DNA of 64,000 nt from Polaromonas sp. JS666 (GTDB lineage Bacteria; Pseudomonadota; Gammaproteobacteria; Burkholderiales; Burkholderiaceae_C): contig NZ_FNHX01000004.1 in NCBI RefSeq assembly GCF_900103405.1, positions 1-64,000 on the forward strand. The letters are read 5' to 3'. Both the position numbers and the translations under genes were made by a program. The stretch's first letter is position 1, and each line of letters begins with the position of its first letter. Positions 46,579-58,500 of this stretch are shown piece by piece. The notes beneath the pieces are model-generated. The model saw only the letters and a list, made by a program, of their open reading frames with translations. It searched no databases and was not told where the DNA came from.

Positions 46579-47031
46579 CTATTTTTTCTTGGATGGTTGA
46601 TTTTTTTGAGCCTTTTCGGCTTCTTCGGCAGCTTGCCGCGCGAGCTCGCGCAGGCGCTGGAGCAGCGCCCCGGAGGACCGGCGGTTGGCCTGCCAGACCG
46701 CCCACGCGCCGTACACCAGCAACGCGGGCAGGAACAGGAAACCGGTTCCGGGCACCACCTCGGACAAGACCTGGGTGGCGATCCATAGGATAACCACCCA
46801 TTTGACGTGGGTGGCAAAGGCGGCGACGGTGGCGGCGACGGGCGCGGGTTTAGCGGATTGAGCGGATGGCTTGGCGATGCTCGCCGTAGGCGAGGTGCGC
46901 GGTGCGGCCTTTTCCCCGGGCTTGAGCCGGTCTTCACGGGCTTCGGCCGACGCATGCGCATTCGCATGGGTGAGGCGCTCCACGTAAGCCACAAAATCGC
47001 CGTCCGGCGGCGTGTTGGAGGGAAGGTTCAC
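46579..47031 (-). CDS. Hypothetical membrane protein between coaBC and dut
   Basis: A 150-residue protein of unknown function. It starts with GTG at 47031, overlapping the coaBC stop by 4 bp (GTGA). A charged N-terminal part with Ala/Ser/Pro-rich linker (residues 1-70) is followed by one or two membrane helices (about 76-92 and 97-115, VKWVVILWIATQVLSEVVPG and FLFLPALLVYGAWAVW). A basic, alanine-rich coiled tail ends in KKNQPSKKK-like lysines. Because it is wedged between coaBC and dut with no gaps, it is probably expressed with them. Confidence 0.8.
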   Translation of the reverse strand: MNLPSNTPPDGDFVAYVERLTHANAHASAEAREDRLKPGEKAAPRTSPTASIAKPSAQSAKPAPVAATVAAFATHVKWVVILWIATQVLSEVVPGTGFLFLPALLVYGAWAVWQANRRSSGALLQRLRELARQAAEEAEKAQKNQPSKKK

Positions 47032-48317
47032 GGTGCGGCCGCTTTCCCCTTGGAGGCATCCGCCATCCTGGCCGCGATCTCGCCTACCAGCCGCCGCGCC
47101 AGCGAGAGCTTGGAAGCCCGGGGCAAGGCTTTGCTGCCCTGCGCGTCCACCAGCAGCAGCGCGTTATGGTCCTGGCCGAAGGTGTCGGGGCCGATGTTTC
47201 CGACCAGCAGCGGCACTTTTTTGCGCAGGCGTTTGGCCTCGGCGTTTTCCGCCAGGTCCTGGCTTTCCGCCGCGAATCCCACGCAGAAAAGCCGGCCGGC
47301 CTGCGCCGCGGCGGACTGGGCCACGCTGGCCAGAATGTCCGGGTTCTCGGTGAACGCGAGTTGCGGCGCCTGGCCGGAGCCGTCTTTTTTGATTTTCTGG
47401 GCCGAGGGCGCGGCGGGCCGCCAGTCGGCCACCGCCGCCGTGGCGATGAAGACGCTGGCGGCCTGGGCGCGCGCCGCCACGGCTTCCAGCATTTGCTGCG
47501 CGGACCTCACGTCGATGCGCGTCACGCCGCGCGGCGTGGGCTGGCTTACCGGGCCGGCGACCAGCGTCACCTCGGCGCCCGCCTCGCGCGCCGCGCGCGC
47601 AATAGCAAAACCCATCTTGCCGCTGGACAGGTTGGTGATGCCGCGCACCGGGTCTATGGCTTCATAAGTGGGGCCGGCGGTGACCAGCACGCGCTGGCCG
47701 GCCAGCGCCTTGGGCGCAAAGAAGGCCACCAGGTCTTCGAGGATCTGCTCGGGCTCCAGCATGCGCCCGTCGCCGGTCTCACCGCAGGCCTGGAAGCCGC
47801 TGCCCACGCCCAGCACCGTGGCGCCGTCGGCGTCCAGCTGCACAAAATTGCGCTGCGTGGCCGGGTGGGCGTACATCTCGCGGTTCATGGCCGGCGCCAC
47901 CAGCAGCGGCACCTTGTCGATGGGGCGGGCCAGGCACATCAGACTGAGCAGGTCGTCGGCGCGGCCGTGCAACAGCTTGGCCATGAAGTCGGCGCTCATG
48001 GGCGCGACCAGGATGGCGTCGGACTCGCGCGACAGGTTGATGTGCGCCATGTTGTTGTCTTCGCGGCTGTCCCACTGGCTGGTGTAGACCGGCCGGCCGC
48101 TCAGGGCCTGCAGCGTAACAGGCGTGATGAATTGCTCGGCCGCCTCGGTCATGACCACCTGCACCGTGGCCCCGGCCTTGATCAGTGCCCGGCACAGCTC
48201 GGCCGCCTTGTAACAGGCGATCCCGCCCGACAGGCCCAGCACGATGTGTTTGCCGGCCAGGTCCAGGGCTTCATCGCCGTCCGGCCCGCTTCCCATGGGA
48301 TTCGCTTGATTCGTCAT
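47028..48317 (-). CDS. coaBC: Bifunctional phosphopantothenoylcysteine decarboxylase/phosphopantothenate-cysteine ligase
   Basis: A 429-residue two-domain enzyme of coenzyme A synthesis. The CoaC flavoprotein part (about 20-205) has GLSGGIACYKAAELCRALIK, the active histidine in NNMAHINLSRES and APAMNREMYAHPA. The CoaB ligase part starts near 215 with QRVLVTAGPTYEAIDPVRGI and has AAVADWRP and KIKKDGSG. The start at ATG 48317 is the most likely; a second ATG seven codons later is possible. It is divergent from pyrG. Confidence 0.95.
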   Translation of the reverse strand: MTNQANPMGSGPDGDEALDLAGKHIVLGLSGGIACYKAAELCRALIKAGATVQVVMTEAAEQFITPVTLQALSGRPVYTSQWDSREDNNMAHINLSRESDAILVAPMSADFMAKLLHGRADDLLSLMCLARPIDKVPLLVAPAMNREMYAHPATQRNFVQLDADGATVLGVGSGFQACGETGDGRMLEPEQILEDLVAFFAPKALAGQRVLVTAGPTYEAIDPVRGITNLSSGKMGFAIARAAREAGAEVTLVAGPVSQPTPRGVTRIDVRSAQQMLEAVAARAQAASVFIATAAVADWRPAAPSAQKIKKDGSGQAPQLAFTENPDILASVAQSAAAQAGRLFCVGFAAESQDLAENAEAKRLRKKVPLLVGNIGPDTFGQDHNALLLVDAQGSKALPRASKLSLARRLVGEIAARMADASKGKAAAP

Positions 48318-48404
48318 GTTCCGCAATGTATCAGTTAAGCCCCCACGCTTTTCGCTGCGGGCGCCAGGCGCGGCCTGAAACGGCATTGGGCTGAAATTCA
48401 GTAT

Positions 48405-50175
<1,771 letters not shown>

Positions 50176-50177
50176 CC

Positions 50178-51035
50178 ATGAAGCTTTGTGGATTCGATAT
50201 CGGCCTTGACCAACCGTTTTTCCTGATCGCCGGCCCCTGCGTGGTGGAGTCCGAGCAGCTGCAGATGGACACCGCCGGCACGCTCAAGGAAATCACTGCG
50301 TCGCTGGGCATTCCCTTCATCTTCAAGTCGAGCTACGACAAGGCCAACCGCTCCAGCGGCACCAGCTTTCGCGGCCCCGGCATGGCCAAGGGCCTGGAAA
50401 TCCTGGCCAAGGTCAAGCGAGAACTGGGCCTGCCCATCCTGACCGACGTGCATTCCGAAGCCGACATCGCCGCCGTCGCCTCGGTGGTCGACGTGCTGCA
50501 GACCCCGGCCTTTTTGTGCCGCCAGACCGATTTCATCCACGCCGTGGCGCAATCGGGCAAGCCGGTCAACATCAAGAAAGGCCAGTTCCTGGCCCCCGGC
50601 GACATGAAGAACGTCATCGACAAGGCCCGCGCCGCCGCGCGCGAAAAAGGCCTGAACGAAGACAGCTTCATGGCCTGCGAACGCGGCGCAAGCTTCGGCT
50701 ACAACAACCTGGTGTCCGATATGCGCAGCCTGGCGATCATGCGCGAGACAAACGCCCCCGTGGTGTTCGACGCCACCCATTCGGTGCAGCTGCCCGGCGG
50801 CAACGGCACCAGCAGCGGCGGCCAGCGCGAAATGGTGCCTGTGCTGGCGCGCGCCGCGGTGGCGGTCGGCGTCGCCGGCCTCTTCATGGAAACCCACCCC
50901 GACCCGGCCAAGGCCATGAGCGACGGCCCGAATGCCGTGCCGCTCAGGCACATGAAAGCGCTGCTCGAAACACTGCTGGCGCTCGACCGCGTCACCAAGA
51001 AAAACGGCTACCTCGAAAACAATTTTTCCGCCTGA
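50178..51035 (+). CDS. kdsA: 3-deoxy-8-phosphooctulonate (KDO-8-P) synthase
   Basis: A 285-residue enzyme that joins phosphoenolpyruvate and arabinose 5-phosphate to make KDO 8-phosphate for lipopolysaccharide. Marks include [59 protein letters not shown] region and [13 protein letters not shown]. The spacing of 2 bp to pyrG indicates co-transcription, which is the usual order in betaproteobacteria. Confidence 0.97.
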   Translation: MKLCGFDIGLDQPFFLIAGPCVVESEQLQMDTAGTLKEITASLGIPFIFKSSYDKANRSSGTSFRGPGMAKGLEILAKVKRELGLPILTDVHSEADIAAVASVVDVLQTPAFLCRQTDFIHAVAQSGKPVNIKKGQFLAPGDMKNVIDKARAAAREKGLNEDSFMACERGASFGYNNLVSDMRSLAIMRETNAPVVFDATHSVQLPGGNGTSSGGQREMVPVLARAAVAVGVAGLFMETHPDPAKAMSDGPNAVPLRHMKALLETLLALDRVTKKNGYLENNFSA

Positions 51036-51136
51036 CCATGGATGTGGCGTGCCCGGACACACCCGCGGGCACCGGTAACACACCGTCCCGCGCCGGCCGG
51101 GCATGCGGATACTCTTAAAAACTTCTGGAACCCCAC

Positions 51137-51427
51137 ATGCCCAGCGCCTACATCATTGCCAACGTGACGGTTACGAACCCCGAACAATACGAACAGTACA
51201 AAAAACTGTCTAGCATTGCCATGCAGGCGCACGGCGCCGAGGTTTGCGTGCGCGGCGGCAAGATCGAAGTGCTGGAAGGCGACTGGACACCCAGCCGCAT
51301 CGTGGTGCTGAAGTTCCCCAGCGTGGAGCAGGCCCGCGCCTTCAACGAATCCGCCGAATACGAAGCGGCGCGCCAGTCGCGCCAGGGCATTGCCGTCATG
51401 CGCATGGTGCTGGTCGAAGGCGTGTAA
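51137..51427 (+). CDS. DUF1330 family protein
   Basis: A 96-residue small cytoplasmic protein with a dimeric alpha/beta-barrel fold expected from the family. Conserved parts are AYIIANVTVTNPEQYEQYKK, the middle GGKIEVLEGDWTPSRIVVLKF and the C-terminal SAEYEAARQSRQG. Its function is unknown. It lies 101 bp after kdsA and 48 bp before eno, so it seems to belong to the pyrG-kdsA-eno run. Confidence 0.9.
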   Translation: MPSAYIIANVTVTNPEQYEQYKKLSSIAMQAHGAEVCVRGGKIEVLEGDWTPSRIVVLKFPSVEQARAFNESAEYEAARQSRQGIAVMRMVLVEGV

Positions 51428-51475
51428 CCGTTTTTGTTTTTTATCTTTGTTTTTCTGATTTTTGAAAGAGCCTAA

Positions 51476-52759
<1,284 letters not shown>

Positions 52760-52774
52760 ACGCACGCGCCGCAC

Positions 52775-53050
52775 GTGGGAAACCGACTCGTCCCTGCCGT
52801 CCTGATTGCGCTGCTGGTCATCTTCCATGCGCAACTCTGGGTGGGCCGGGGCAGCGTTCCCAGCGTGCGCGAGATGCAGCACCGGCTGACCGAGCAGCAA
52901 GCCAAGAACGCCCAGGCCCAGGCCGCCAACGACCAGCTCACGGCGGAAGTCAGGGACTTGAAGGAGGGCCTGGAAATGGTCGAGGAAAAGGCCCGCAGCG
53001 AACTGGGCATGGTCAAGCCCAATGAAATCTTCGTGCAGGTCACCAAGTAG
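52775..53050 (+). CDS. ftsB: Cell division protein FtsB
   Basis: A 91-residue bitopic membrane protein of the divisome that forms a complex with FtsQ and FtsL. One membrane helix covers residues 4-21 (LVPAVLIALLVIFHAQLWV), followed by a coiled coil (residues 30-73) and the conserved ARSELGMVKPNEIFVQV end. The start is GTG 52775. The eno-ftsB order is characteristic. Confidence 0.94.
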   Translation: MGNRLVPAVLIALLVIFHAQLWVGRGSVPSVREMQHRLTEQQAKNAQAQAANDQLTAEVRDLKEGLEMVEEKARSELGMVKPNEIFVQVTK

Positions 53051-53089
53051 GCTTGGGGCAGGCCTGCCGGTGCGCTTGACGGATTGACC

Positions 53090-53554
53090 GTGCTGAAAAT
53101 CGCCATCACCGGCGCCCTGTCAACCGGAAAACACCATCTGGCCTCCTCCTTGGAGCGCGCCCTCAAGGACGCGGGCCGGGACGCGCAGGTGGCCGTGACA
53201 GATCCGCCCGCGTCTTCAGGCAGTGCAGCCGGCCATACCAGCCATACCGGCTATGGCCTGACGCTGCTGTGCGGGCTGGAGTCGGCCGAAGCGGCCCGGC
53301 AGGCGGCCGACCAGTCCATACGGTCGGCCCTGGCCGCCGCCGGCACGGCTTATTGCGTGCTCTATGGAAGCGCCCCGCAGCGCCTGGAGCAGGCGCTCGC
53401 CGCCGTTGAACGCCTGCTGCCGGGGTCGCCACTGCGGCAACAGGCGCCGGCCGGCAAAAGCAAGGCCTGGGTGTGGGTCTGCGACAAATGCAGCGACCCG
53501 GCCTGCGAACACCGCCTGCTGAGCGACCTGCTGGCGCAGCGCGCCGCTTATTGA
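53090..53554 (+). CDS. Hypothetical protein with P-loop-like N-terminus and Cys cluster
   Basis: A 154-residue protein of unknown function. Residues 8-15, GALSTGKH, match the Walker A frame GxxxxGK but have histidine where Ser or Thr normally binds magnesium. After that, VLYGSAPQRLEQALAAVERLL follows a strand-helix pattern. The C-terminus has CDKCSDPACEH, a set of potential metal ligands. GTG 53090 is chosen because GGA lies at the right distance; TTG 53084 is an alternative. It comes after ftsB by 39 bp and converges on hslO with a 7-bp overlap. Confidence 0.72.
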   Translation: MLKIAITGALSTGKHHLASSLERALKDAGRDAQVAVTDPPASSGSAAGHTSHTGYGLTLLCGLESAEAARQAADQSIRSALAAAGTAYCVLYGSAPQRLEQALAAVERLLPGSPLRQQAPAGKSKAWVWVCDKCSDPACEHRLLSDLLAQRAAY

Positions 53555-54516
53555 ACCGTTGAGGTCGGCGGCTGCTGGTTGGTCTGGCTGGTAAAGAGCT
53601 GCGCCGCATCCACCGGGTCGAATTCATACTGCGCGCCGCAAAACTCGCAGTCGACCGCCACCTTGCCGCGCTCGGAAATAATGCTCTCGATTTCGTCAGC
53701 ACCCAGGCTGCGCAGCATGCCGCCCACGCGCTCGCGCGAACAGCTGCAGGCAAAGCTGGGCGTCACCGGTTCAAAACGCGTGACCTGCTCTTCCCAGAAC
53801 AGCCGGCGCAAAATGGTGTCGGCATCCAGGCCCAGCAGCTCTTCGCGCTTGAGCGTGCCGGCCAGCATCGCGATGCGCTTGTAGTCCTCGTTGACGCCTA
53901 TCTGGTCTTCGTTGGCGTCGCGGTCTATCTGGCCTTCGAGGTTGCCCTGGCCTTTGACCGGCAGGCGCTGGATCAGCAGGCCCGCGGCCACATCACCGTC
54001 GGCCGCCAGGATCAGCTTGGTGTCCAGTTGCTCGCTCTGCAGCATGTAGTGCTCCAGCACCTCGGCGAGGTTTTCGATCTTCTCGCGCTGGTCGCCGTAC
54101 AGCGGCACCACGCCCTGGTAGGCCTGCTGCCCGGGCAGCTTGTCTTTCGGGTCCAGGGTGATCGCGCAGCGCCCCTGGTTGTTCACATTGACCAACTGGC
54201 TCAGCGAACTGCCCGGATCCACCGTGCCCGTCACCGTGGCGGTGGCGCGCAGGCTCAGGTCGGGCTGCACTTCGGCCACGGCCAGCTTGACCGGCCCATC
54301 GCCGAATATTTGCAGGATCAGCGAGCCGTTGAACTTGATGTTGCTCTGCATCAGGGCGCCGGCCGCCGTCATTTCCCCCAGCAGGTTGGTGACCTCGGCC
54401 GGATAGCCGCCGGCTGCCTCCCGGCGCTTGAGGATTTCCTGCCAGGAGCCAGTCAGGCGCACCAGCATGCCGCGCACGGGCAAACCGTCAAAGATGAATT
54501 TATGGAGTTCAGACAT
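53548..54516 (-). CDS. hslO: Redox-regulated chaperone Hsp33
   Basis: A 322-residue cytoplasmic holdase activated by oxidation. The redox switch is formed by CSC (Cys257 and Cys259, FACSCSRERVG) and CEFC (Cys290 and Cys293), which bind zinc when reduced. The N-terminal core begins MSELHKFIFDGLPVRGMLVR. ATG 54516 is the family start; ten upstream codons are not conserved in style. The gamma-carbonic-anhydrase-like gene lies upstream on the same strand, 49 bp away. Confidence 0.95.
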   Translation of the reverse strand: MSELHKFIFDGLPVRGMLVRLTGSWQEILKRREAAGGYPAEVTNLLGEMTAAGALMQSNIKFNGSLILQIFGDGPVKLAVAEVQPDLSLRATATVTGTVDPGSSLSQLVNVNNQGRCAITLDPKDKLPGQQAYQGVVPLYGDQREKIENLAEVLEHYMLQSEQLDTKLILAADGDVAAGLLIQRLPVKGQGNLEGQIDRDANEDQIGVNEDYKRIAMLAGTLKREELLGLDADTILRRLFWEEQVTRFEPVTPSFACSCSRERVGGMLRSLGADEIESIISERGKVAVDCEFCGAQYEFDPVDAAQLFTSQTNQQPPTSTVQ

Positions 54517-54565
54517 AGCGGGAAAAAGGTAGAAGTGGCGGGCCAATAAAAAAAGAAGGCCGGCC

Positions 54566-55090
54566 TCAGCCTACCTTCTTGAGCCCGGTCTTATAGCGCC
54601 GGGCATTGTCTACATAGTGCTTCGCGCTCATTTTTAAACCCTCTATCTGCTCCGGGGACAGCTGCCTGACAGCTTTGGCCGGGCTTCCGAGGATCATGGA
54701 GCCGTCGGGGAATTCCTTGCCTTCGGTAACCAGCGACCCGGCGCCGACCAGGCAGTTCTTGCCGATTTTGGCGCCGTTGAGCACCACCGCCTGGATGCCT
54801 ATCAGCGAGCCGTCACCTATGGTGCAGCCGTGCAGCATGACCTGGTGGCCGACCGTGACGTTTTCGCCTATGGTGAGAGGCAGGCCCATGTCGGCATGCA
54901 GCACGCTGTTGTCCTGGATGTTGGAGCCGCGGCCCACGGAAATGGTCTCGGTGTCGCCCCGTATCACCACCCCAAACCAGACGCTGCTGTCCTCGGCCAG
55001 TTTCACATTGCCCATCACCTGGGCGTTGTCGGCCACCCAGGCGGATTCATGAACGGCGGGGGCGAGGTTGTCCAGTTGGTAGAGGGCCAT
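54566..55090 (-). CDS. Gamma-carbonic-anhydrase-like hexapeptide-repeat protein
   Basis: A 174-residue left-handed beta-helix protein (YrdA/CaiE-like). The three zinc histidines expected of gamma carbonic anhydrases are at 65, 82 and 87 (SVLHADMG, TVGHQVMLHGC). Hexapeptide turns are seen in DNAQVMGNVKLAEDSSVWFG and IGDGSLIGIQAVVLNGAKIG. Activity as a carbonic anhydrase is uncertain, since many relatives are inactive. ATG 55090 begins MALYQLDNLAPAVHES; the frame upstream is not used. Confidence 0.9.
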   Translation of the reverse strand: MALYQLDNLAPAVHESAWVADNAQVMGNVKLAEDSSVWFGVVIRGDTETISVGRGSNIQDNSVLHADMGLPLTIGENVTVGHQVMLHGCTIGDGSLIGIQAVVLNGAKIGKNCLVGAGSLVTEGKEFPDGSMILGSPAKAVRQLSPEQIEGLKMSAKHYVDNARRYKTGLKKVG

Positions 55091-55197
55091 GGGTCTTGTA
55101 CTTTGGGGGTCAGGGTCAAAAAAAGAAGGCCAGCACCCAGCCGGCCCCGATACCCCCGATTGTAAGGAGCCACTGCCGTATCGCCGACAATCCCCCC

Positions 55198-56010
55198 ATG
55201 ACAAGCGAGTCTCCTCCCGCGGAACTGCGCCAGCTGGCGCTGCGGGCGCTGCTGGAAAGTGATCCCGCGCAAAAAGTACTGGTGGCGCGGCAGGCCATGG
55301 CGCAATCGGGCACGCTGGCGCTTGCGGCCGACGCCGAACTCCAGGCCCCGGCCGGCCTGCCCGGCTGCCCGCAGCGCCCCGAGCTGCGCTCCCACCTGGA
55401 CGTGCCCAAACGCTCGCCCTTCACGCGCGAAGGCCTGGCCGCCCTGCTCCACGCCGTGACGCACATCGAATTCAACGCCATCAACCTGGCCCTGGACGCG
55501 GTCTGGCGCTTTTCCGGCATGCCGCGCGCCTACTACCTTGACTGGCTCAAGGTGGCCGCCGAGGAGGCCCAGCACTTCAGCCTGCTGCGCGCCCACTTGC
55601 AGGCCATGGGCTATGACTATGGCGACTTTCCGGCCCACACCGGCCTCTGGGACATGACTCGCAAGACCGAGGGCGACCTGCTGGCGCGCATGGCCCTGGT
55701 GCCACGCACCCTGGAAGCCCGGGGCCTGGATGCCACCCCGCCTATGCAGGCCAAGCTGCGCAAGGTCGGCACGCCCGGCGCGCTGCGGGCCGTGGACATC
55801 CTGAACGTGATCCTGCGCGACGAAATCGGCCATGTCGCCATCGGCAACCACTGGTACCGCCAGCTGTGCGCCCAGCGCGGGCTGGAGCCGGTCGCGACCT
55901 ATGCCCTGCTGGCCCGCCAGTACGAGGCGCCCCGCCTTAAGGGCCCGTTGAATCTCGACGCCCGCCGCCGAGCGGGATTTGACGAGGCTGAGCTGGCTAT
56001 GCTGGGTTAA
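55198..56010 (+). CDS. DUF455 ferritin-like protein
   Basis: A 270-residue helical protein of the ferritin-like DUF455 family. Carboxylate-histidine metal-binding patterns appear as THIEFNAINLALDAVWRF, KVAAEEAQHFSLLRAHLQAM and VILRDEIGHVAIGNHWYRQL, typical of a di-iron centre. Function is unknown; related proteins include enzymes of tRNA or small-molecule oxidation. ATG 55198 follows a GGAGC site. It is divergent from the carbonic-anhydrase-like gene. Confidence 0.9.
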   Translation: MTSESPPAELRQLALRALLESDPAQKVLVARQAMAQSGTLALAADAELQAPAGLPGCPQRPELRSHLDVPKRSPFTREGLAALLHAVTHIEFNAINLALDAVWRFSGMPRAYYLDWLKVAAEEAQHFSLLRAHLQAMGYDYGDFPAHTGLWDMTRKTEGDLLARMALVPRTLEARGLDATPPMQAKLRKVGTPGALRAVDILNVILRDEIGHVAIGNHWYRQLCAQRGLEPVATYALLARQYEAPRLKGPLNLDARRRAGFDEAELAMLG

Positions 56011-56111
56011 GAATAAGGTCTTCAAAACGCGGCGAATTCCTACACAAGGACGGCGGCAAGGATTTTCGAACGGCGCTAGACTGCGAAACTCTCTTGCAAA
56101 GGAGTTTGCGC

Positions 56112-57398
56112 ATGATCCGGCACCTGGTTCCAGATATTCCATCGCAAATGCCGCGCTTGCCCGCGGACGTGGCCCTTCAGTTGCCCCAGGGCCAGCGCCT
56201 GGGCTCGGCCAACGCACCCGTCAAGCTCGCGTTTTCCCATTGGTCCAGCATTGCCCGCCTCAAGGCCGGCCAGATCGGCGCCCTGGCCGAAGACTATGTC
56301 GAAGGCAAGCTCCAGCTTGAGGGCGCCATGCGCGACGTGATGCGCGCGGTCACCAAGCTGCTGCCCGGCAACCCGGTGCAAAGCGACACCGGCTGGTGGT
56401 CCAGCCTGCTGCATCATGCCAAGTCCCTCACGGCCCATACCCATGCCCGGGATGCGGCGCAGATCCAGTTCCACTACGACGTGTCAGACGCTTTCTATGC
56501 ACTCTGGCTGGATCCGCGCCGCGTGTATTCCTGCGCCTATTACCGCGATGCCTCCATGAGCCTGGCCCAGGCGCAGGAAGCCAAGCTGGACCACATCTGC
56601 CGCAAGCTCATGCTCAAGCCCGGCGAGCGCTTCCTGGACATCGGCGCCGGCTGGGGCGGCCTGCTGATGTGGGCTGCCGAGCACTACGGCGTCGACGCCA
56701 CCGGCATCACCTTGTCGAAAAACCAGCATGCGCATGTGCAGCGACTGATCGAAGAAAAAGGCCTGGGCGGGCGCGTACGCATGGAGCTGCGCGACTACCG
56801 CGACCTGCCCGAAAACCAGCCTTTCGACAAGATCTCCTCGGTCGGGATGTTCGAGCACGTGGGCCAGGCCAAGATGACGGGCTACTTCCAGAAAATCATG
56901 CGCCTGCTGGCCCCCGGCGGCCTGGTCATGAACCACGGCATCACGGCCGGCGGCCTGGAAAACCGGCAGCTCGGCGCCGGCATGGGCGACTTCATCGAAA
57001 AATACATCTTCCCGGGTGGCGAGCTGATGCACATCAGTGCCGTGCTGGAGCACATGTCGCGCGCCGGCCTGGAAATGGTGGACACCGAAAACCTGCGCCC
57101 GCACTACGCGCGCACACTCTGGAACTGGTCCGACGGGCTGGAAGCCAGGCTGGACGAAGCACGCCAGGTGCTGGCCCAGGACGGCGGCACCGAGCGCGCC
57201 GAAAAAACCCTGAGGGCTTACCGCCTCTACCTGGCCGGCAGCGCCATGAGCTTCGAGCAGGGCTGGATTTCGCTGCATCAGATGCTGGCCGCCAAGCCAT
57301 CCGGCGAGGTGCACAACACCACCCTGGCCGGCGCGCAGTCCGGCTACCCCTTCAATCGGACTTACATGTACACCCCCGTCCAGGCTCACTCCGTGTAG
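56112..57398 (+). CDS. Cyclopropane-fatty-acyl-phospholipid synthase family methyltransferase
   Basis: A 428-residue SAM-dependent enzyme. The N-terminal lipid-binding part (SCP2-like) is about 1-110. The methyltransferase starts with IQFHYDVSDAFYALWLDPRRVYSCAY (in two parts), and the SAM motif is ERFLDIGAGWGGLLMWAAEH. KISSVGMFEHVGQAKMTGYF carries the conserved glutamate/histidine centre. It would methylenate cis double bonds in membrane phospholipids. ATG 56112 has GGAG at ideal spacing. It ends before a structured intergenic region facing a Bug receptor gene. Confidence 0.92.
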   Translation: MIRHLVPDIPSQMPRLPADVALQLPQGQRLGSANAPVKLAFSHWSSIARLKAGQIGALAEDYVEGKLQLEGAMRDVMRAVTKLLPGNPVQSDTGWWSSLLHHAKSLTAHTHARDAAQIQFHYDVSDAFYALWLDPRRVYSCAYYRDASMSLAQAQEAKLDHICRKLMLKPGERFLDIGAGWGGLLMWAAEHYGVDATGITLSKNQHAHVQRLIEEKGLGGRVRMELRDYRDLPENQPFDKISSVGMFEHVGQAKMTGYFQKIMRLLAPGGLVMNHGITAGGLENRQLGAGMGDFIEKYIFPGGELMHISAVLEHMSRAGLEMVDTENLRPHYARTLWNWSDGLEARLDEARQVLAQDGGTERAEKTLRAYRLYLAGSAMSFEQGWISLHQMLAAKPSGEVHNTTLAGAQSGYPFNRTYMYTPVQAHSV

Positions 57399-57404
57399 CC
57401 TGTT

Positions 57405-57456
57405 CCCCCCTCAAGGGGGCGGCGCCTGGGGCCGGCAAAGCCGGACCCTCGGCCCC
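57405..57456. other. Nested hairpins between convergent genes
   Basis: CCCCC-TCAA-GGGGG lies at 57406-57419. It is followed by GGGGCCG (57428-57434) pairing with CGGCCCC (57450-57456), and an inner CCGGC-aaa-GCCGG at 57432-57444 that competes with it. The block fills most of the 80 bp between the methyltransferase gene and the convergent receptor gene. No T-run follows, so it is a weak terminator candidate, or a repeat of the kind frequent in these genomes. Confidence 0.4.
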
Positions 57457-57478
57457 CACTGGTGAAATACATCCGTCA

Positions 57479-58465
57479 TCACTCGGCCTTGATGTTCGCG
57501 GCTTTGATGATGCGTGCATTGCCGGCCGACTCGGCGGCGATCTGGCGGGCAAAGTCCGCCGCGCTGCCGCCAGTTGGGACATTGTCGGCATCGAGCAGCT
57601 TTTTGCGCAGCTCGGGCGTGCGTAAAGCCAGGTTGATCTCGGTGTTGAGCCGCTGCAGCAGTTCCGCCGGTGTCTTCGCCGGGGCGAACACCCCAAACAG
57701 CGAGCTCAGGTTGGCGGAGGCCAGGCCCAGTTCGGCAAAGGTCGGTACCTGCGGCAAGGCATCGACGCGCGCCGGCGCACCCACCGCAATCGGCCGCAGC
57801 TTGCCCGACTGGATGTGCTGCATCACGGTGCCGCTGAGGTTGGTCGAAACCAGTTCCACCTGCCCTCCCAGCGCGTCGGTGAGCTGCTGGCCGCCGCCCT
57901 TGTAGGGAACATGGGTGAATTCCACCCTGGCCCCGTGGCTGACCTGCTCGAGCACCAGATGGCCCACCGTGGCCAGCCCCGAGGTCGACCAGCGCAGGCT
58001 GCCCGGTTTTGCCCTGGCCGCCACCAGCATGTCCTTGAAATCCTTGCCCGCAAAGACCGGCGTGGCCAACAGCACCACGGGCGAATACATCACGCTGGCA
58101 ACCGGGGCGATGTCGCGGGCCGGGTCATAGGCCTGCTTGCCCAGGTGCGGGTTCAGGGCCAGCGGGCTGATGGACGAAAACCCGAGGGTGTAGCCGTCGG
58201 GCGCGGCCTTGGCCACCGCATCCATGCCTATGCTGCCGCCCGCGCCGGCGCGGTTTTCCACCACCACCGGCGTGCCGAGCTGGGTCGACAACTTGTCGGC
58301 CAGAGCGCGCGCCACCGCATCGCTGATGCCGCCCGGCGGGTAGGCCACCACAATGCGCAGCGGGCGCGCCGGCCAGGCCTGGGCCGGCTGGGCCAGGGCG
58401 GCCCCAAGCGGCGATAAAAGCATGAGCAGCGCCGCCGCGCGGCGCCGTCGAATCAGTCCTGGCAT
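57479..58465 (-). CDS. Bug/TctC-family periplasmic substrate-binding protein
   Basis: A 328-residue receptor of the Bug family. The signal peptide begins MPGLIRRRRAAALLMLLSPL with a twin-arginine-like run but no full Tat motif, ending near AQA-WPARP. Family marks are RPLRIVVAYPPGGISDAVAR and EFTHVPYKGGGQQLTDALGG. Ligand unknown, no transporter subunits adjacent. ATG 58465 is taken; a TTG four codons earlier is possible. It lies 35 bp downstream of xerD on the same strand. Confidence 0.92.
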   Translation of the reverse strand: MPGLIRRRRAAALLMLLSPLGAALAQPAQAWPARPLRIVVAYPPGGISDAVARALADKLSTQLGTPVVVENRAGAGGSIGMDAVAKAAPDGYTLGFSSISPLALNPHLGKQAYDPARDIAPVASVMYSPVVLLATPVFAGKDFKDMLVAARAKPGSLRWSTSGLATVGHLVLEQVSHGARVEFTHVPYKGGGQQLTDALGGQVELVSTNLSGTVMQHIQSGKLRPIAVGAPARVDALPQVPTFAELGLASANLSSLFGVFAPAKTPAELLQRLNTEINLALRTPELRKKLLDADNVPTGGSAADFARQIAAESAGNARIIKAANIKAE

Positions 58466-58500
58466 AAAGCGTTCCAAAGATGAGGTGCGGGAAAAATTTT

